Positions 30,382 through 42,941 of a stretch of 64,000 nucleotides of DNA are shown one piece after another. The position numbers were made by a program, and so were the translations under genes. Position 1 is the first letter of the stretch; each line of letters starts with the position of its first letter. Under the pieces are notes generated by a model, which saw nothing but the letters and a program-made list of their open reading frames with translations, searched no databases and had not been told where the DNA came from. Source of the DNA: Gari tellinella (Eukaryota; Mollusca; Bivalvia; Cardiida; Psammobiidae); NCBI GenBank assembly GCA_922989275.2, contig OV277869.1, positions 4,579,190 through 4,643,189 on the forward strand, in the 5' to 3' direction.

Positions 30382-30645
30382 CATATTGTTAATCAAATGC
30401 CACTGGTATCCGAGCAGTAGAGGGGAGACTGATATATTACTACATCCCAATCTCGCTTTCATGCGACCGATTTATTAGTCAATATTCCAAGGGCCAATTC
30501 AATGCTTCACATGCTTTAATTTGATGTCTGCTTTAACAGATATGGATGTGCCAGTCAGACTAACTGTGCTCATACACGTAGCGTAATTAAAACGTACACA
30601 ATACACATACTTTTGAATACATTTTATAGAGTCTAGAATTGTTTA

Positions 30646-30894
30646 TACAGTGGAGAAAACGTCATTCTTTCCCGTTTAAACGCAACGAAACGCAAATGCA
30701 ACACACTAAAATGGATAGAATGGGAAGTTTTGATAATTCTGACTTTTTATTTTAATCTTAGTGGCAAACAGTATGGAGCCTGATCAGACGCCGGGTTACC
30801 CGGCGTCTGATCTGGCTCCAAACTGTTTGCATTGGAAATAATAGTTTAAGCGTAAACGCGTTAATTTGGAAAGAATAACGTTTACTACACTGTA
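30646..30894 (-). mobile_element. Family A element, minus orientation
   Basis: TACAGTGGAGAAAACG to CTACACTGTA. The outer right end is mutated (TTTACTACACTG). Confidence 0.75.
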
Positions 30895-30963
30895 ATAGAA
30901 ATAGGAGTAGGATTCCCTGTAAAAGTCTATATAAAACTCTTTATCTGCCAAAGAGGAACGCCC

Positions 30964-31212
30964 GTAACACTTTCCCCATACAAGCGCCTTTTAGCACATT
31001 TTATTTCCTCCTTCACTGAAGAAAAAGTTCTAATTATACAGTCATGAACATGCAGCATACAAAATACCTTCGACATCCTAGCATATGGTAGGAAAAAACA
31101 GGCTAAAAGTCAAGCAGAGTGCGCCGTAAGGCACATTCTGCTTTTCTTTCAATCTGCTATAAGTGGTCATCTGTCTTCCAAATTAGAAACAGGATACCGG
31201 GTAAAGGCTTAT
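30964..31212 (-). mobile_element. Family B element, diverged
   Basis: GTAACACTTTCCCCATACAAG at left, GGGTAAAGGCTTA at right. Hairpin 2 in the form GAGTGCGCCGTAAGGCACATTC. Confidence 0.65.
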
Positions 31213-31458
31213 TCCAAGAAACAAAATAAACAACAACGACAACAAAAACTCAACAAAATAAAAATCAGATCCGCATTAATAATGTCGGGAATATTTCCCC
31301 TTTTTTGTTATAATCAATACGATTCATACCTAATTAATTGAACTTGAAAAGTTGAGTAAATATCTCTTGACACTCATTCTGTTAAAAGAGATGAATGTGG
31401 GTGTGCGGAACGTGAAGAAAAATGAATACAAAACACAAGTCTAAATTGTCGTAAAACG

Positions 31459-31674
31459 ATTAACTTTTTGCTTGCTGGGTAATTTTATCGTCTGCAACAA
31501 ATGACGTCTGCTATGGATAAAAAACACCGCGTCATGCGGCGTCTAATCAGGATCCAAACTATTTTACACTCATCATAACATTTATTAAGTAAAAATACCA
31601 AAAATTTAAATTTGAGAAATAAAAGCAGACGATAAATGTTTCAAAATTGATGACGTCATAGCAGTAGAGGGGTT
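31459..31674 (-). mobile_element. Family E element, diverged
   Basis: GCGTCATGCGGCGTCTAATC, GGATCCAAACTATTTTAC and GCAGACGATAAATG, ending GAGGGGTTAA. Only the right arm of the hairpin is complete. Confidence 0.55.
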
Positions 31675-31945
31675 AATTCTGTGTCATGATGCCATGCACG
31701 TTTTTTCAAATGGTAAACGAATTCGCGTTACGACAAACAAAAGTTCTAATACCCTCTTGGGAGCTTGTGGAATTGTTTTAACCTTTTAACTGCTATGAAA
31801 CCGTCTGCTCAAAAAGTCCCGTCGGCTTTAAAGGTTTGCTCTTTTATTTTAGTAATTTTTACCACAGACTCTTTGACAATAATTTCAAAACAGTTTTAAG
31901 CCTGGCCAGAGGAAGAGTTACAGAGTACTTGATTAGAAAACATAC

Positions 31946-32308
31946 TACAGTGCTCCCTCTATACAGCGGCCATTCGAACAACGACTCCCTTCTTACAATG
32001 ACCCTTGTTGCTGTTCCCCAAACAATACAATTACATGTCTAATATTTTCATTTTTGCAATATCGACTGGTTAAAACTGTCGTCTGCTGTTTTTCCCAAAG
32101 TCACACATTGGACATTTTGACAGAAAAAACATAACGACGAGTGACAAACAGTTTGAATCCAGATCAGACGCCGCGTTACGCGGCGTCTGATCTTGATTCA
32201 AGCTGTTTGCAATTGTAAGACTATTTCCTCCCTTAAATAACTCCTTTCGAACAACGTACCTCCTTTTAGTCTCCGAATTGGGTGTCGTTGTAGAGAGGGA
32301 GCGCTGTA
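31946..32308 (+). mobile_element. Family D element, full length
   Basis: Ends TACAGTGCTCCCTCTATAC and GAGAGGGAGCGCTGTA. Perfect core CAAACAGTTTGAATCCAG, GACGCCGCGTTACGCGGCG. The best-preserved family D copy together with 40995-41360. It sits in the partner of the duplicated segment 24581-25255. Confidence 0.8.
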
Positions 32309-33566
32309 TTTGCAAAGGCAAGTACACTCTTGGGACAACGCAGTTTAAAGGTTTATATCTAATCACATCTTATGAATAGCCAATAACCAAGATTGTCACA
32401 TTAAGCCGATTTCAAGTGTTATTTCAAGGATCTTTCCATTTCTTGAACTACTTTCAACCCGTTCACTGCCATGACGTCATAAATTTGAAAAAAGTATTGT
32501 CTGCTTTTATTTCTCAAATATAATTCGTTGGTACATGTATTTTGGCTTAAGAAATATTGAAAGAGTGTCAAACAATTCGGATCTTGATCAGACGCCGCGT
32601 GACGCAGTATAACAAGCAGTGAAAAGATTCAAGAAATGTATTATGATTTTTATTTTTTTAAATTGTTTTAAGTAAAGACAAACACAGGCATAAAATAAAA
32701 TTTGTTTTTGTTTGGTGATTTTTCGATTTCAGCTTATAATGGTAAAGCAACTGCCCACCAGAACATTAACATGTCAACAACTGCCAAGTCTGAAAATATC
32801 AAAAGAAATTTAAAAAATATATACTATTTATACAGTCAAAGTTTGCAACTGGCGCACAGCATTGTGTCTGTGAATGGCTAAATAATTGATTCAAACCAAA
32901 CATAATATGCAAATCTTAAACAAGTTCGCGATCACCGACTGCTCTCAAGAGTCCAGCTGATGTTCTCTGGAAACATTAAACGTCACTGCTTCCCGAACTA
33001 TGCAGACAATTTACAAGTACATTATAATCTGACTTATCTGAAACCTGGTTAATCCAGAAACCTGCTTTATCTGACCCTAAGGACGAATGGTACATGTTTA
33101 CAGTCGAATTTCGCTATCTCGAACATGTTTAAGTCGAGCAAACCCATATTTCTTTGGATGAAATTCTGTAACTCAAGCTCGCGTAAGTGAAGCATACCCG
33201 TATTTCAATGTTAAAACGTGGCATCCGACATCTTCAGTTGGTCCCGAATGATGTCTGATAAGGCATAAATACCGTAGTAAGCCACCACTTTCCCCTCCTT
33301 ACTGTTCAGCACCTCCGAAATTTAACTTACTTCGGACAGTTTAGGTGATTGCTGGCACCATTATCAAAGACACTACCGCGTCCGGAATTCATCTGCTATT
33401 TCCGTCAGCAAGTGCGCTGACGAACGGGAAAGAATGCTCCAAATGAACATTCTTGTTTTAGGAAAACCAACAATTATTAGAAAAGAACACAACAATTAAG
33501 AACATAATATAATATGTGACGTAAACTTACAAAGTTCTTTGTCGTAATAGAAAATTATAGCACATA

Positions 33567-33934
33567 TTAAGGTGGTTCGCGGGTCAGCTTATTCTGTGTC
33601 AGAATTCTTTGAAACCTTGATTAAATTGAAATATACCATATGGAGAGTGAAACATCGTTAAAATAAAAAGAAATTACAGTGCCGCTTTTTTCTGACAGGA
33701 CTTTTTGTCGAGAAAAGCTCCTTTTTTAATAAACAGGAATATTTTCTTTATAAAATGATATAACTCAATAATTTCAGTACATTCAAGTTAAATGTACATA
33801 GACTATAAGATATTGGGCAAACAAAAGTATTTCCTGACATATTTTATGGAAATATCAATATTTTAAAAAAGTCAAATTCTGAAAAAGTCACTAAATCTCA
33901 AATTACAAAAAATCTAGCTGTCGAACCACCTTAA
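33567..33934. mobile_element. TTAA-flanked element with short TIRs
   Basis: TTAAGGTGGTTCG at left and CGAACCACCTTAA at right enclose 340 bp without a hairpin or open frame. TTAA plus short TIRs is the piggyBac-type pattern. Only copy seen here. Confidence 0.65.
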
Positions 33935-33988
33935 CATTTGTCTCTTCTATAATGCTACGGACACAATAATTGGCGGACAAAGAGTCAC

Positions 33989-34484
33989 TGCAATGGAGAA
34001 AACGTTATTCTTTTCAAATAAACGCAGATACACTAAAACATTTGTTTCTATTGCAAACAGATTGGAGCCAGATCAGACGCTGGTTAACTCGGCGTCTGAT
34101 CAGGCTCCAAGCTGTTTGCAAACTTAATAATAAAAAACATTAGAAGGTTCTAAAAATGACATTTTCTACAATTTATTGCAATGTGTTAGCGTTTTGTTTG
34201 CGTTTAACCCTTTCCCCCATAGAAGCGACTTTTGGCGTATTTAATTTATTCCTCCGCTGAAGAAAATAGTTCCAGTTTACACCCTCATGAACAATTACCA
34301 TTACAAAAATTTATATAGCCTAGCAGATTTAAGCTTAAAGCAGGCTGGAAGTAAAGCAGAATGTGCCTTAAGGCACATTCTGCTTTACTTTCAACCTGCT
34401 TTAAGTGGTCACCTGTCTTCAAAACTAGAAACAATATATGAGGTAAAGGGTTAAATGGGAAAGAATAATGTATTTTTTACTGTA
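33989..34484 (+). mobile_element. Family A element split by a family B element
   Basis: Left part 33989-34203 runs from GCAATGGAGAAAACG through the hairpin to TTTGCG; right part 34455-34484 resumes ATGGGAAAGAATAATG and ends TTTTTTACTGTA. Removing the insert and one TTAA restores GCGTTTAAATGGGAAAG, matching the family A consensus GCGTTTAAACGGGAAAG. Confidence 0.82.
34204..34454 (-). mobile_element. Family B element nested in a family A element
   Basis: 251 bp from TTAACCCTTTCCCCCATAG to GTAAAGGGTTAA, TTAA on both sides. Perfect hairpin 2 (CTTAAAGCAGGCTGGAAG, AGAATGTGCCTTAAGGCAC). Confidence 0.85.
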
Positions 34485-34608
34485 TCCTTTCAAGGTAAAT
34501 ACAGCATCGCATTGCGTAATACCTTCTGAGGTACATTTTCTATGTAACAATGTGATGGTATTTCGAGGATAAATTTTGACAAAGGAAGCATAAATTATAG
34601 AGCATGTA

Positions 34609-34860
34609 TTAACCCTTTACCTGATAGCCTGTTTCTAGTATTGAAGATATGTGACTACTTAAAGCAGGTTGAAAGTAAAGCAGAATGCGCCCTAAGGCGC
34701 ATTCTGCTTTACTTTCAGCCTGCTTTAAGCTATTAACTGCTAGAATAAGGAAAGTATTAAATATGACACATATTCATTACGGTATAATTTGGAACTATTT
34801 TCTTCAGCGGATGAATAAAATGAATGTGCTAAAAGTCGCTTCTATCAGGTAAAGGGTTAA
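34609..34860 (+). mobile_element. Family B element, full length
   Basis: TTAACCCTTTACCTGATAGC to GGTAAAGGGTTAA with perfect hairpin 2. It lies 155 bp from the preceding family B copy in opposite orientation. Confidence 0.85.
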
Positions 34861-36258
34861 CTGATGTAGAGAATAAACTACAAACACACATTGCTACGCT
34901 TCTGCTTTTAGGGAAATTATAACAGATTAAAATCACCCTTTGACGAAAGGTGGAGAAAAATTGTGGCCTTTAACCCAATGACGCTAAAGACGCTGTTTGA
35001 TACTCGTTTAGAAATTTCGTCAGCCATACTGTCTTAAGCTTTGAAACATATTTCAGACACCAATATCGATGCAGACGACAATATTGCGGTGAAGGGGTAT
35101 AAATCTCACGATTTTTGGCAATGAAAGGGTTAAAAATAAAACAGGTTATTGCTTAATGAAAGACAAATGTACTTCAGAAAGCTCTTGAAGCATTTATCCG
35201 TTGCCTGTCTTGAAAAATCGACGATGAGCTGATTTGGATTGTGGCCTAGCCCATTACCGTATAAGTACGCTTTCCCGCTTCTAAGTTTTCATAATTAAGA
35301 AAAGGTAGTCCCAAGTAAAACATATAAAAGAAAAGTCCAGTATAATTCCAGATGGTTGCTTAAGGTGTCTTTAGAGCTTTAAAACTACAAAAATTGTGTT
35401 TTTAACCTTTTTCCGATTTTGATAGCCAACATTCTGTTCTACATTTTACCAAAATCTTCCAAACCAAACCAAACGCATTACACGGCTATCTGATCAATAA
35501 ATCACACCTCATTAAGCACTCCGTAGTCCATCCACGTTACCAGCTAGAGGCGTTCTCCAGCTGCTGTTGCATGATTTATGGGTTTCGCATGTTAAAATCA
35601 TTATTGAATTATGATTGATATATTTTATTAAGGGTGGAGCTAAGGAAAATCGCTTATGAAATATGTGTTTTCTTATTGGTTGAAACAAAAAGGACATAGT
35701 TGAACCCCGGGGGTATTCGCACTGTGTCAGACAGTCAAAATGACACGCTTATCGGTTAATTGACGTTTTCGGCACCTCCTTATTTTCAGACACGCGGCAT
35801 GTTTGGACAACGATTGTGTTCGCGGTTGGGGTCCGATTTTCATGCGGTTTAAAGCAGATGAAAGGGTATTATCTTCTCGAGGGAACCGTGTCTCAGAATG
35901 TTGATGAGGTTCTCCAGCTGTTTACAGCAAAGCATTACGTAATACAAATCGACTTTAAACGGTAAAATAACTTTGATGTTACATAATAATAGTTGGTAGG
36001 GGAATTTTAAAATTCTGAGACACGGATCCATAGATATGTTACTGAAGTGTATTATGGGCAATTTTAAAGGCGTTACAAATTAAGACGGCTTTGAGATCGA
36101 TGTTTGAAAAAAAAAAAAATTTGTCTTATAAAATCGTAAAAAAATTAAATATTTTTTTAAAAAAGACATTTTGTGGTGACATGTGTACCACTTAAACCAT
36201 TCAGCTATAAAATGGGGGAATACATTATAAATCATGATGATAAATAAGAAAAATCCGC
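34861..36258. other. Interval without a supported gene
   Basis: A family E relic (34973-35100: AACCCAATGACGCTAAAGACG, GCAGACGACAATATTG) and a small inverted pair GAACCGTGTCTCAGAA/TTCTGAGACACGGATCC at 35885-36030. The remaining sequence is AT-rich without coding signals. Confidence 0.4.
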
Positions 36259-36283
36259 TTGCAGTATCGAAACTATCAAGCTA

Positions 36284-36358
36284 CCTTAAAACAAGCTGAA
36301 AATCAAAAAGAGTGCTCCATAACGAGCATTTTGCTTCACTTTCATCCTGCTTTAAGTG
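36284..36358. repeat. Hairpin-2 core, eroded
   Basis: CCTTAAAACAAGCTGAAAAT, GAGTGCTCCATAACGAGC and a partial complement ending CCTGCTTTAAG. Confidence 0.55.
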
Positions 36359-36646
36359 CTAACATGTTTCAAACCTTGAAACAGGCTATGGGTAGATCTA
36401 AATGGCTAAAGGAAGATTCAGAGTATACGGTGTACTTTACTTAAGAACATATATTGTTTTTATTATTTGCCACATCAGGATACAAAACTGCCATTAAAGT
36501 TTGACTTTTTGTGACAACCACAAAGTCGAAAACATTCTTTTCTCCAGTTTGTTAAAATGCAACACAAAAACACCTCATATCTCTAATCTGGTTTTAGTAT
36601 CGCATGAAACATTAAAACAATACGTCTGTATATTTCTTTTGGCCTT

Positions 36647-36896
36647 TTAACCATTTCGCTCTCAATGACGCTTTAAGACGTTTGCAAACACTTTGGATCT
36701 TGATCAGACGCCGCTTAACGCGGCGTCTGATCAGGGTTCAAACTGTTTGGCACTCGTATCGATATGTTTTAATTCATACAACATTGAATCTTACTTTGAA
36801 ACGATCTTGCAAACAACGAAATTGAAGCAGACGACAATGAAACGATGAAGCGGTAAAAAACTCACGAAAATGTTGGTACATGTAGTGAAAGGGTTA
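36647..36896 (+). mobile_element. Family E element
   Basis: TTAACCATTTCGCTCTCAATG at left, GAAAGGGTTAA at right. Hairpin GATCTTGATCAGACGCCGC, TTAACGCGGCGTCTGATCAG. Right half has GCAGACGACAATG. Confidence 0.7.
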
Positions 36897-37347
36897 AACG
36901 AAAAACAACATTTCAATGGCGATAATGTAGCAGACGTTGAGTCTTGAATAATAATCTTACAAATGTATACCTAAAAGCACACTTATACCATTGTATTTAA
37001 ACCATTGTATGATCTAAACTACAAACGTTTCAAAGTTGGAACGCGACTAAGCGCCGTTTAAACTTTGAAATGCAGGGGTATAGTTACTTTAAAGCTCGAC
37101 AAATCACTACCACCATTTCAATACTTGCATAAAGGCAAACACATCGACGCAATATAAACTTTACCAATGCGAAAGAAACCAAGCATCATATATACACATG
37201 TATACTGTAACTCTTAAATATCCGTCGGTAACTAAATTCGACTTTTCAAACTGTTTAGATCCAGTGCAGATGCCGCATAATGCCAATTGTGATCGGGACT
37301 TACTGAAATTTGATTTAAATTAAAAATGCAGATATCAATATCAAATA

Positions 37348-37551
37348 TACAGTAGAACCTCTCTATGACAACCACTAAAACAAAGGCAAGTTGATTATAT
37401 AACGACAAGTGACAGCTTAAAGAAAGGTGACAGTTAAAAAGAAAGCTCCCAATGGAGCTTTCTGTTTTACTGTCACATTGCTTTAATCAGTCGTCGTAAA
37501 CACGTAATAATTAACTCAATTTTGTGGTAATAATAGAGAGGTTTTATTGTA
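37348..37551 (+). mobile_element. Family C element, full length
   Basis: TACAGTAGAACCTCTCTATG at left, AGAGAGGTTTTATTGTA at right. Hairpin 2 variant GACAGCTTAAAGAAAGGTGA, AGCTCCCAATGGAGCT. Confidence 0.78.
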
Positions 37552-37799
37552 CAATGGCGGGAATTGTTCAATCGAGTATCAAATCAGATGGTGATTTTTT
37601 ATGAAAGAGTTTAATCAAACGATAAAATTTTGACAGTGAACGGGTTAATCTACTATCTTTTATGTTGAGGTGTAAATAAAAAAGTGATGACAATAGAAAA
37701 GATTTAGATTTCACGTTTTGATAGTTTACGACACACATGGACCCTGGCAGAGATTTTATCTGTCAAAAAACCTGTCATATTGAATGTGGAGGAACGTGG

Positions 37800-38049
37800 T
37801 ACAGTGGAGAATGTGTTATTCTTTCCCAATAAAGGCGTTTACGCTAAAACTATTATTTGCAGGGCAAACAGTTTGGAGCCAGATCAGACGCCGGGTAACC
37901 CGGCGTCTGATCAGGCTCCAAACTGTTTGCCACCAAGATAAACAAGAATTATCAGAATTGTCCAAAAGTTGTTCTTTTCTACGTTTTAGTGCTTTGCGTT
38001 TGCGTACGTTTGCGTTTAAACGGGAAAGAATAACAGATTCTCCACTGTA
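37800..38049 (+). mobile_element. Family A element, full length
   Basis: Complete copy near consensus. Its flanks (TTGAATGTGGAGGAACG; CTAAGGTGCATTATAAAATG) match an older segment also present without it near 27550-27775. Confidence 0.82.
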
Positions 38050-38338
38050 TATTACATAAATATTCTAAGGTGCATTATAAAATGCAACTCCTATGAAAGC
38101 ATTGTCGAGTGCTATGGCGCCAATCTGTACTCTAGGAAAAAACACATTATAATGGAAATCTTGATATTTCAGTTTACAGGATCTTATGTATACTATTTTC
38201 CATCTAAACAAAACTAATCACAAAACTTTATAATAAGATGTGCAAAATGTCGAGGTTGCGATGCATCGGTGGCCAAGCAGACGCCAAAACGTTTGTAATG
38301 GCCATCCTTTGTTTAGTACTAACGCCTTTATTTGAATG

Positions 38339-38693
38339 TACAGTAATCCCTCTCTACAACGACACCAAATGGGAGACACAGATTGTGTGTGTTGTTCGGG
38401 GGAGTCTTTATAGGGAGGGAAATGAAGACTTGGCTTACATTTGCAAACAGCTTGAATCAAGATCAAACGCCCCGTAACGCGGCGTCTGATCTCGATTCAA
38501 GCTGTTTGTCACTCGTCATTATACTTATATGTTACTTTAAGAAAAGAACAGCAACAGCAGACGACAATTTAAGCAAACGATATTGCGACAGTAAAAGCGT
38601 AATACATGATTGTCCTGTTTAGGGAACTACGACAAGGGTCGTTGTAAGGAGGGGTCGTTGTTTGGAGGGCCGTTGTACGGAGGGAACACTGTA
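38339..38693 (-). mobile_element. Family D element, full length
   Basis: TACAGTAATCCCTCTCTAC to CGGAGGGAACACTGTA. Core CAAACAGCTTGAATCAAG, CGTAACGCGGCGTCTGATC. Confidence 0.75.
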
Positions 38694-39009
38694 ATAAATT
38701 TTCTACTGTACTACTCATAGTAATTGTGTTTAAGCATACTGTTATAATACGTCACAATAAATTATCGCTAACACAAAAAAATAAGAGTCAATTATTTCAT
38801 GGTTAGCTAATGTGTGGCAGCGAAAAGCAATCGGATATAGAGAGCCGCAAAAACACCCAATAGCATGTATGGTTTGATTCAGATTTGCTTAACCCAGTTA
38901 CGCACAGTGGATTCTTCCATATTTATATATTGGATTAGTCCATTTTTTATCAAAGGGATGCCGTGTCAAAATTTTCATTTTCATTTTTGTTTTATATTGA
39001 AATTCCTAT

Positions 39010-39080
39010 CAGCAAACAGTATAGACTCTGATCAGACGCCGCATAATGCGGCGTCTGATCAGAGTCTACACTGTTTGTCT
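39010..39080. repeat. Hairpin-1 core
   Basis: Perfect palindrome GCAAACAGTATAGACTCTG, GACGCCGCATAATGCGGCG and complement. Termini not identified. Intermediate in sequence between the family E and family F cores. Confidence 0.7.
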
Positions 39081-39987
39081 ATGTTCCATATATGGGATAG
39101 TGAGTACAATTTGGTTAATCCGTCCAGTGACAAATTCGACAACAGTATTGGCAACATATCTATTCAGGATTCAAGCGGTTTTACACTCATACAAATGTTT
39201 TCGGTGTTCTTTTAAATCCAATATTATTATGGGTGATTTTTGTTATGAACTCATCAGCTGTGGTGTTGAACAATCTAATTATATAACCAAGTATGCAAGA
39301 GGCAATCTTATGATCAACAAAACATTATGTATAGATTGAATGCAATCAACAAAAGCTATTACATGTAAAACCATCTTTGCATTTATGCAAGATATTTTGC
39401 AGGCTGTCGCTACGACATCTAATAAATATATGTGAAATTTGAAGCTAGGTAACAATGTTATACTGTAAAAATTGCTTGAAACAGAAATAATTGAGATTTA
39501 AAATCTACAAAAAAGTGTAACAAAAAAGGTGTTTGACGCAACTCTCATCGCAAAACAATTAGGAATGGAATTTGGTTTTAGTTGCGTATCATCTACTTGT
39601 AAATATATTTAAAGAATAACCATCTAAAGAAAATGAGCGATGCAAATAATTTTTGGCTGTAAGGAGACGCCGAGTAATTCGACGTCTAAATTGGATCAAA
39701 ACTGTACTTGAAAACAGCAGACCACACTTTTAAGCAGACGACATTGCAACAGTGAATAGGTTGGACATAATTGTTCAGTTTGGTGGTACAGCGTCAAGCG
39801 TTGTTATAGGGAGGGAGCACTGTATAAGTAGTCAAGCTAAACTACACAAAGCAATCTAATTTAAGTATGTAGACAGTTCATTATTCGTTATGAGTAGTAA
39901 ATCAGTTGGCTCCTGATCAGGCGCCAAACTACTTGACGTCTGATATGGTTCGAAACTCTTTGCATAAATTTGTTTGTTTTGACAGAA

Positions 39988-40204
39988 TGCAGTGAAGCCT
40001 CTATTACGACCACCACATTAAAGTAACTGATTAATAATTGATATTTACAGATTACAGGTGACAGCTTAAAGTAAGTGGACAGTAAAACAGAAAGCTCCTT
40101 CAGGAGCTTTCTGTTTTACTGTCACCTTATTTTAAGCAATCACATGTCTTAAACACCTTATAGTTAAAACATTTTAGTGTTCGTATTAGAGAGGTTTTAC
40201 TGTA
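39988..40204 (+). mobile_element. Family C element, full length
   Basis: TGCAGTGAAGCCTCTATTAC at left, AGAGAGGTTTTACTGTA-like right end. Perfect hairpin 2 (GACAGCTTAAAG, AGCTCCTTCAGGAGCT). Confidence 0.78.
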
Positions 40205-40562
40205 ACAGACTACGCTATCCAGCAATAATTTTTGAAAGAACGTCAATGCACTATATGTTCTAGCCACATACATTATAAGTGGCGCCTGATCAAGATCCAA
40301 ACTTTTTCCAAATGCGATTGCCTATAGCGGTAAAAGAGATAATCCTTAAAAAGATTTTGATTCCTATTCTCGTTTTATTTAAAATATAGTGAACTTATCG
40401 AAATCAACTTCCTCTGGCTTTCAATTTATTACCGTACAGCAGACATATAAATCATTTCTCGACAATGAGAGACAGAACTAAATTTTAAATAAAATGGCTT
40501 TATAGTACTAAATTCCGTCAATTAGCTTCTAAACTGCCTTACCACATGCAAGTACAATTATT

Positions 40563-40900
40563 ATTAAACCCGTTCACTCTTATTGACGTAAAAAGGACGT
40601 TTTGCAAACAGTTTGGATCCTGATCAGACGCCACGTTTCGCGGCGTCTGACCAGGATTAAAAGTGTTAAGTTTAACCATAGCTTTTTCTCTCAAAATAGT
40701 ACATATTTTATAATCATACATAACTATACTTTAGGATGAGAACGAAAGCAATGTTTGCTTATGAGGTTCTTCTCCTAGTTAAAACTGTTTGACACTCGCA
40801 TCGATATTTTTAAGCCATACTACACTGCATATCTTGCTTTGAAACGAGCTTGCAGACAACAAAATTGAAGCAGACGACAATGAATCGGCGTAGAGTTAAA
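40563..40900 (+). mobile_element. Family E element, rearranged
   Basis: TTAAACCCGTTCACTC at left; hairpin GGATCCTGATCAGACGCC, TTTCGCGGCGTCTGACC with the outer right arm shifted to 40780. GCAGACGACAATG near 40875. Confidence 0.6.
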
Positions 40901-40994
40901 ATCTTTCAATCCCTCTTATCTGGAGCCCTGCAAACTGTTTCTCGTATTAGTCTTGTCGACCTTCACAGAAGGGATAAGCAGACGAAATACTCGT

Positions 40995-41360
40995 AAAACG
41001 TTCCCTCTCTACAACGGCCCTCCCAACAACGACTCCCTCCTTACAACGACCATTGTCTCAGTTCCCTAAACCGGACAATTATGTCTCACGCCTTCACTGC
41101 TGCAATGTCGTCTGCTTAAAATTGTCGTCTGCTGATTTTCTTAAAATTACATATAAGTGGACATTTGGATAGAGTAAATATAATTATGAATGACAAACAG
41201 TTTGAATCCAGATCAGACGCCGCGTTACGCGGCGTCTGATCTGGATTCAAGCTGTTTGCAAATGTAAGTCTTTATTTTCCTTCTATATAACGACTCCCTC
41301 CTAACAACACACACAATCTGTGTCTCCCACTAGATGTCGTTGTAGGGAGGGGGCACTGTA
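40995..41360 (+). mobile_element. Family D element, full length
   Basis: CGTTCCCTCTCTACAACGG to GTAGGGAGGGGGCACTGTA. Perfect core CAAACAGTTTGAATCCAG, GACGCCGCGTTACGCGGCG. Confidence 0.8.
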
Positions 41361-41785
41361 GTAAAGTTGGTCTACCCTTTGAACCCTACTGAAACTATTA
41401 CCTGTGAAACATGCACATGTCTTATGGAAACAGTGTAAAGCTCTCCGATCAAGGTCTGAACTATTTCAAATCGTTTATTTTGTTTAAAGAGCTCAACATA
41501 GTCTATTTGGACTAGTCTTATTTAGAAAATGTACTTGATCAATTGAAATGCCAAGGAAGATAGTTTTTTAAAAGGGTTAAATAAGCTTTTGATTTTTTCT
41601 CGTTCTATCTAAAATAAAGTGAAAATTCAATTTCCTCTGGCTTTCAATTTATTACCGTATGGTAGACATTCTTTACAATTCCTCAATAATGTGAGACAAT
41701 GCTTAGTTTTACAATGCATTTGTTTTATAGTAACCTGTTCCGTCATTTAACTATCAATTTACTTACTTACCGATTTGGATGGAAG

Positions 41786-42033
41786 TTAACTCTTTCCTCC
41801 CTGAAACTTTAAATGGACAATTCCAGTTTCCATTTAAGTCTAGTCCATTTCTGACTTTTAAGGGTTGTTTTGTTAATGTTTGGCATTATGACAAACGGTG
41901 AAGACCCTGATCAGAGGGCTCCTAGGAGACCACTGATCCAGTTCTTCACTGTTTGCATAGTACAAGTGTACTATTCACATGTACACTTTTTGCAAAGGAC
42001 GCCAATATGCGGGACTAGGGTTCAAGGGGTTAA
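41786..42033 (+). mobile_element. Family F element (TTAA type)
   Basis: TTAACTCTTTCCTCCCTG to CAAGGGGTTAA. Hairpin core GTGAAGACCCTGATCAGAG, GGCTCCTAGGAGACC with a damaged right arm. Intact order of blocks makes it the reference for the split copy at 12000-12497. Confidence 0.75.
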
Positions 42034-42460
42034 AACAAGCATTTTGCAAAACACTGATCTCACTCACTCACTCATCCCTTGACTGATTGTCTCGTCGTAG
42101 GGGGGATTCTGACGCCGAAGAAGCTGTCCTTTGTCTCCAACCTGGTCTATCTGCAGCATATGTTATCAGCTCTGGCATTGACAGTTTGGTCCACAGTGCT
42201 GTAAAACACGGATACATCTTGATATTAAGCGGCCATTCAAAAGAAGAACTGTTTGCAGTTCTAAATATAGGTTACCTCCCCTTCTCGGCCAGACAATAAA
42301 ACAAAAAAACCTTTTTTGAGTCACTCAAACCCACGGCAAACATCCCCCCGCATTCAGAAATCGCCATTCCATTTAATACAAAAGTGTTTGTAGTTACCAT
42401 TTTAAATAAATACATAAATATGTGTTTATTAGTATTGTTCAAGCGTATTTTCATGCCCTG

Positions 42461-42703
42461 GGGCCCGTTTCATAAAACTTCGTACGACAAAAACGATCGT
42501 AAGTCTAAACTTTAAAAAACATTTATTTTCTGATTTCTCCATCTAATCCTGTCTTGTGACATCTTTTTGGAATCGTCTTTTCAAGACGATTCCAAAAAGA
42601 TGCCACAATACAGGATTAGATAGAGAAATAAATAATAATTGAGGCTTTTATAATTTGACTTACGACAACTTTTGTCGTACGAAGATTTATGGAACGGGCC
42701 CCC
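42461..42703. mobile_element. Family H TIR element
   Basis: TIRs GGGCCCGTTTCATAAAACTT and GGAACGGGCCC. Core palindrome ATCCTGTCTTGTGACATC, TTTTTGGAATCGTC. Second copy 46541-46782. Confidence 0.78.
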
Positions 42704-42762
42704 GGAAGCTAGCAGCCACTGAATTGTACAGTTGTCCGTCCGAGTTACTATTGTCGAGAACA

Positions 42763-42941
42763 TACAGTGAGACCTCACTAAACCGGACACGTGTGGGAAA
42801 AACATAAATGTCCCGATTAGAGGGAATTTCCAGTTCAAAGGGGTTTTAAAATAAAGAAGGGTTGGAAACGGGACCATATTATTTTCTGTTTAGAGAGAAT
42901 TCAGGTATCTAGAGGTTCGAGTTTTGAGGGGTTCAACTGTA
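42763..42941. mobile_element. Family C-like element without hairpin
   Basis: TACAGTGAGACCTCACTAAAC at left, GTTTTGAGGGGTTCAACTGTA at right. Short, lacking hairpin 2, so it resembles the host element at 19991-20368 before its insertion. Confidence 0.7.

Larger units (their letters stand above)
40350..41755. repeat. Direct duplication with insertions
   Basis: CAACTTCCTCTGGCTTTCAA and TTTATTACCGTA with flanks at 40350-40530 recur at 41573-41755. A family E copy (about 40563-40900) and a family D copy lie between. Confidence 0.6.

Noticed and set aside
42087..42299. Open frame with AAYVISSGIDSLVHSAVKHG after an acceptor-like TCTCGTCGTAG and ending at AATAAA
   Set aside because: No ATG, no partner exon, no recognised domain; splice signal and poly(A) signal alone are not enough.
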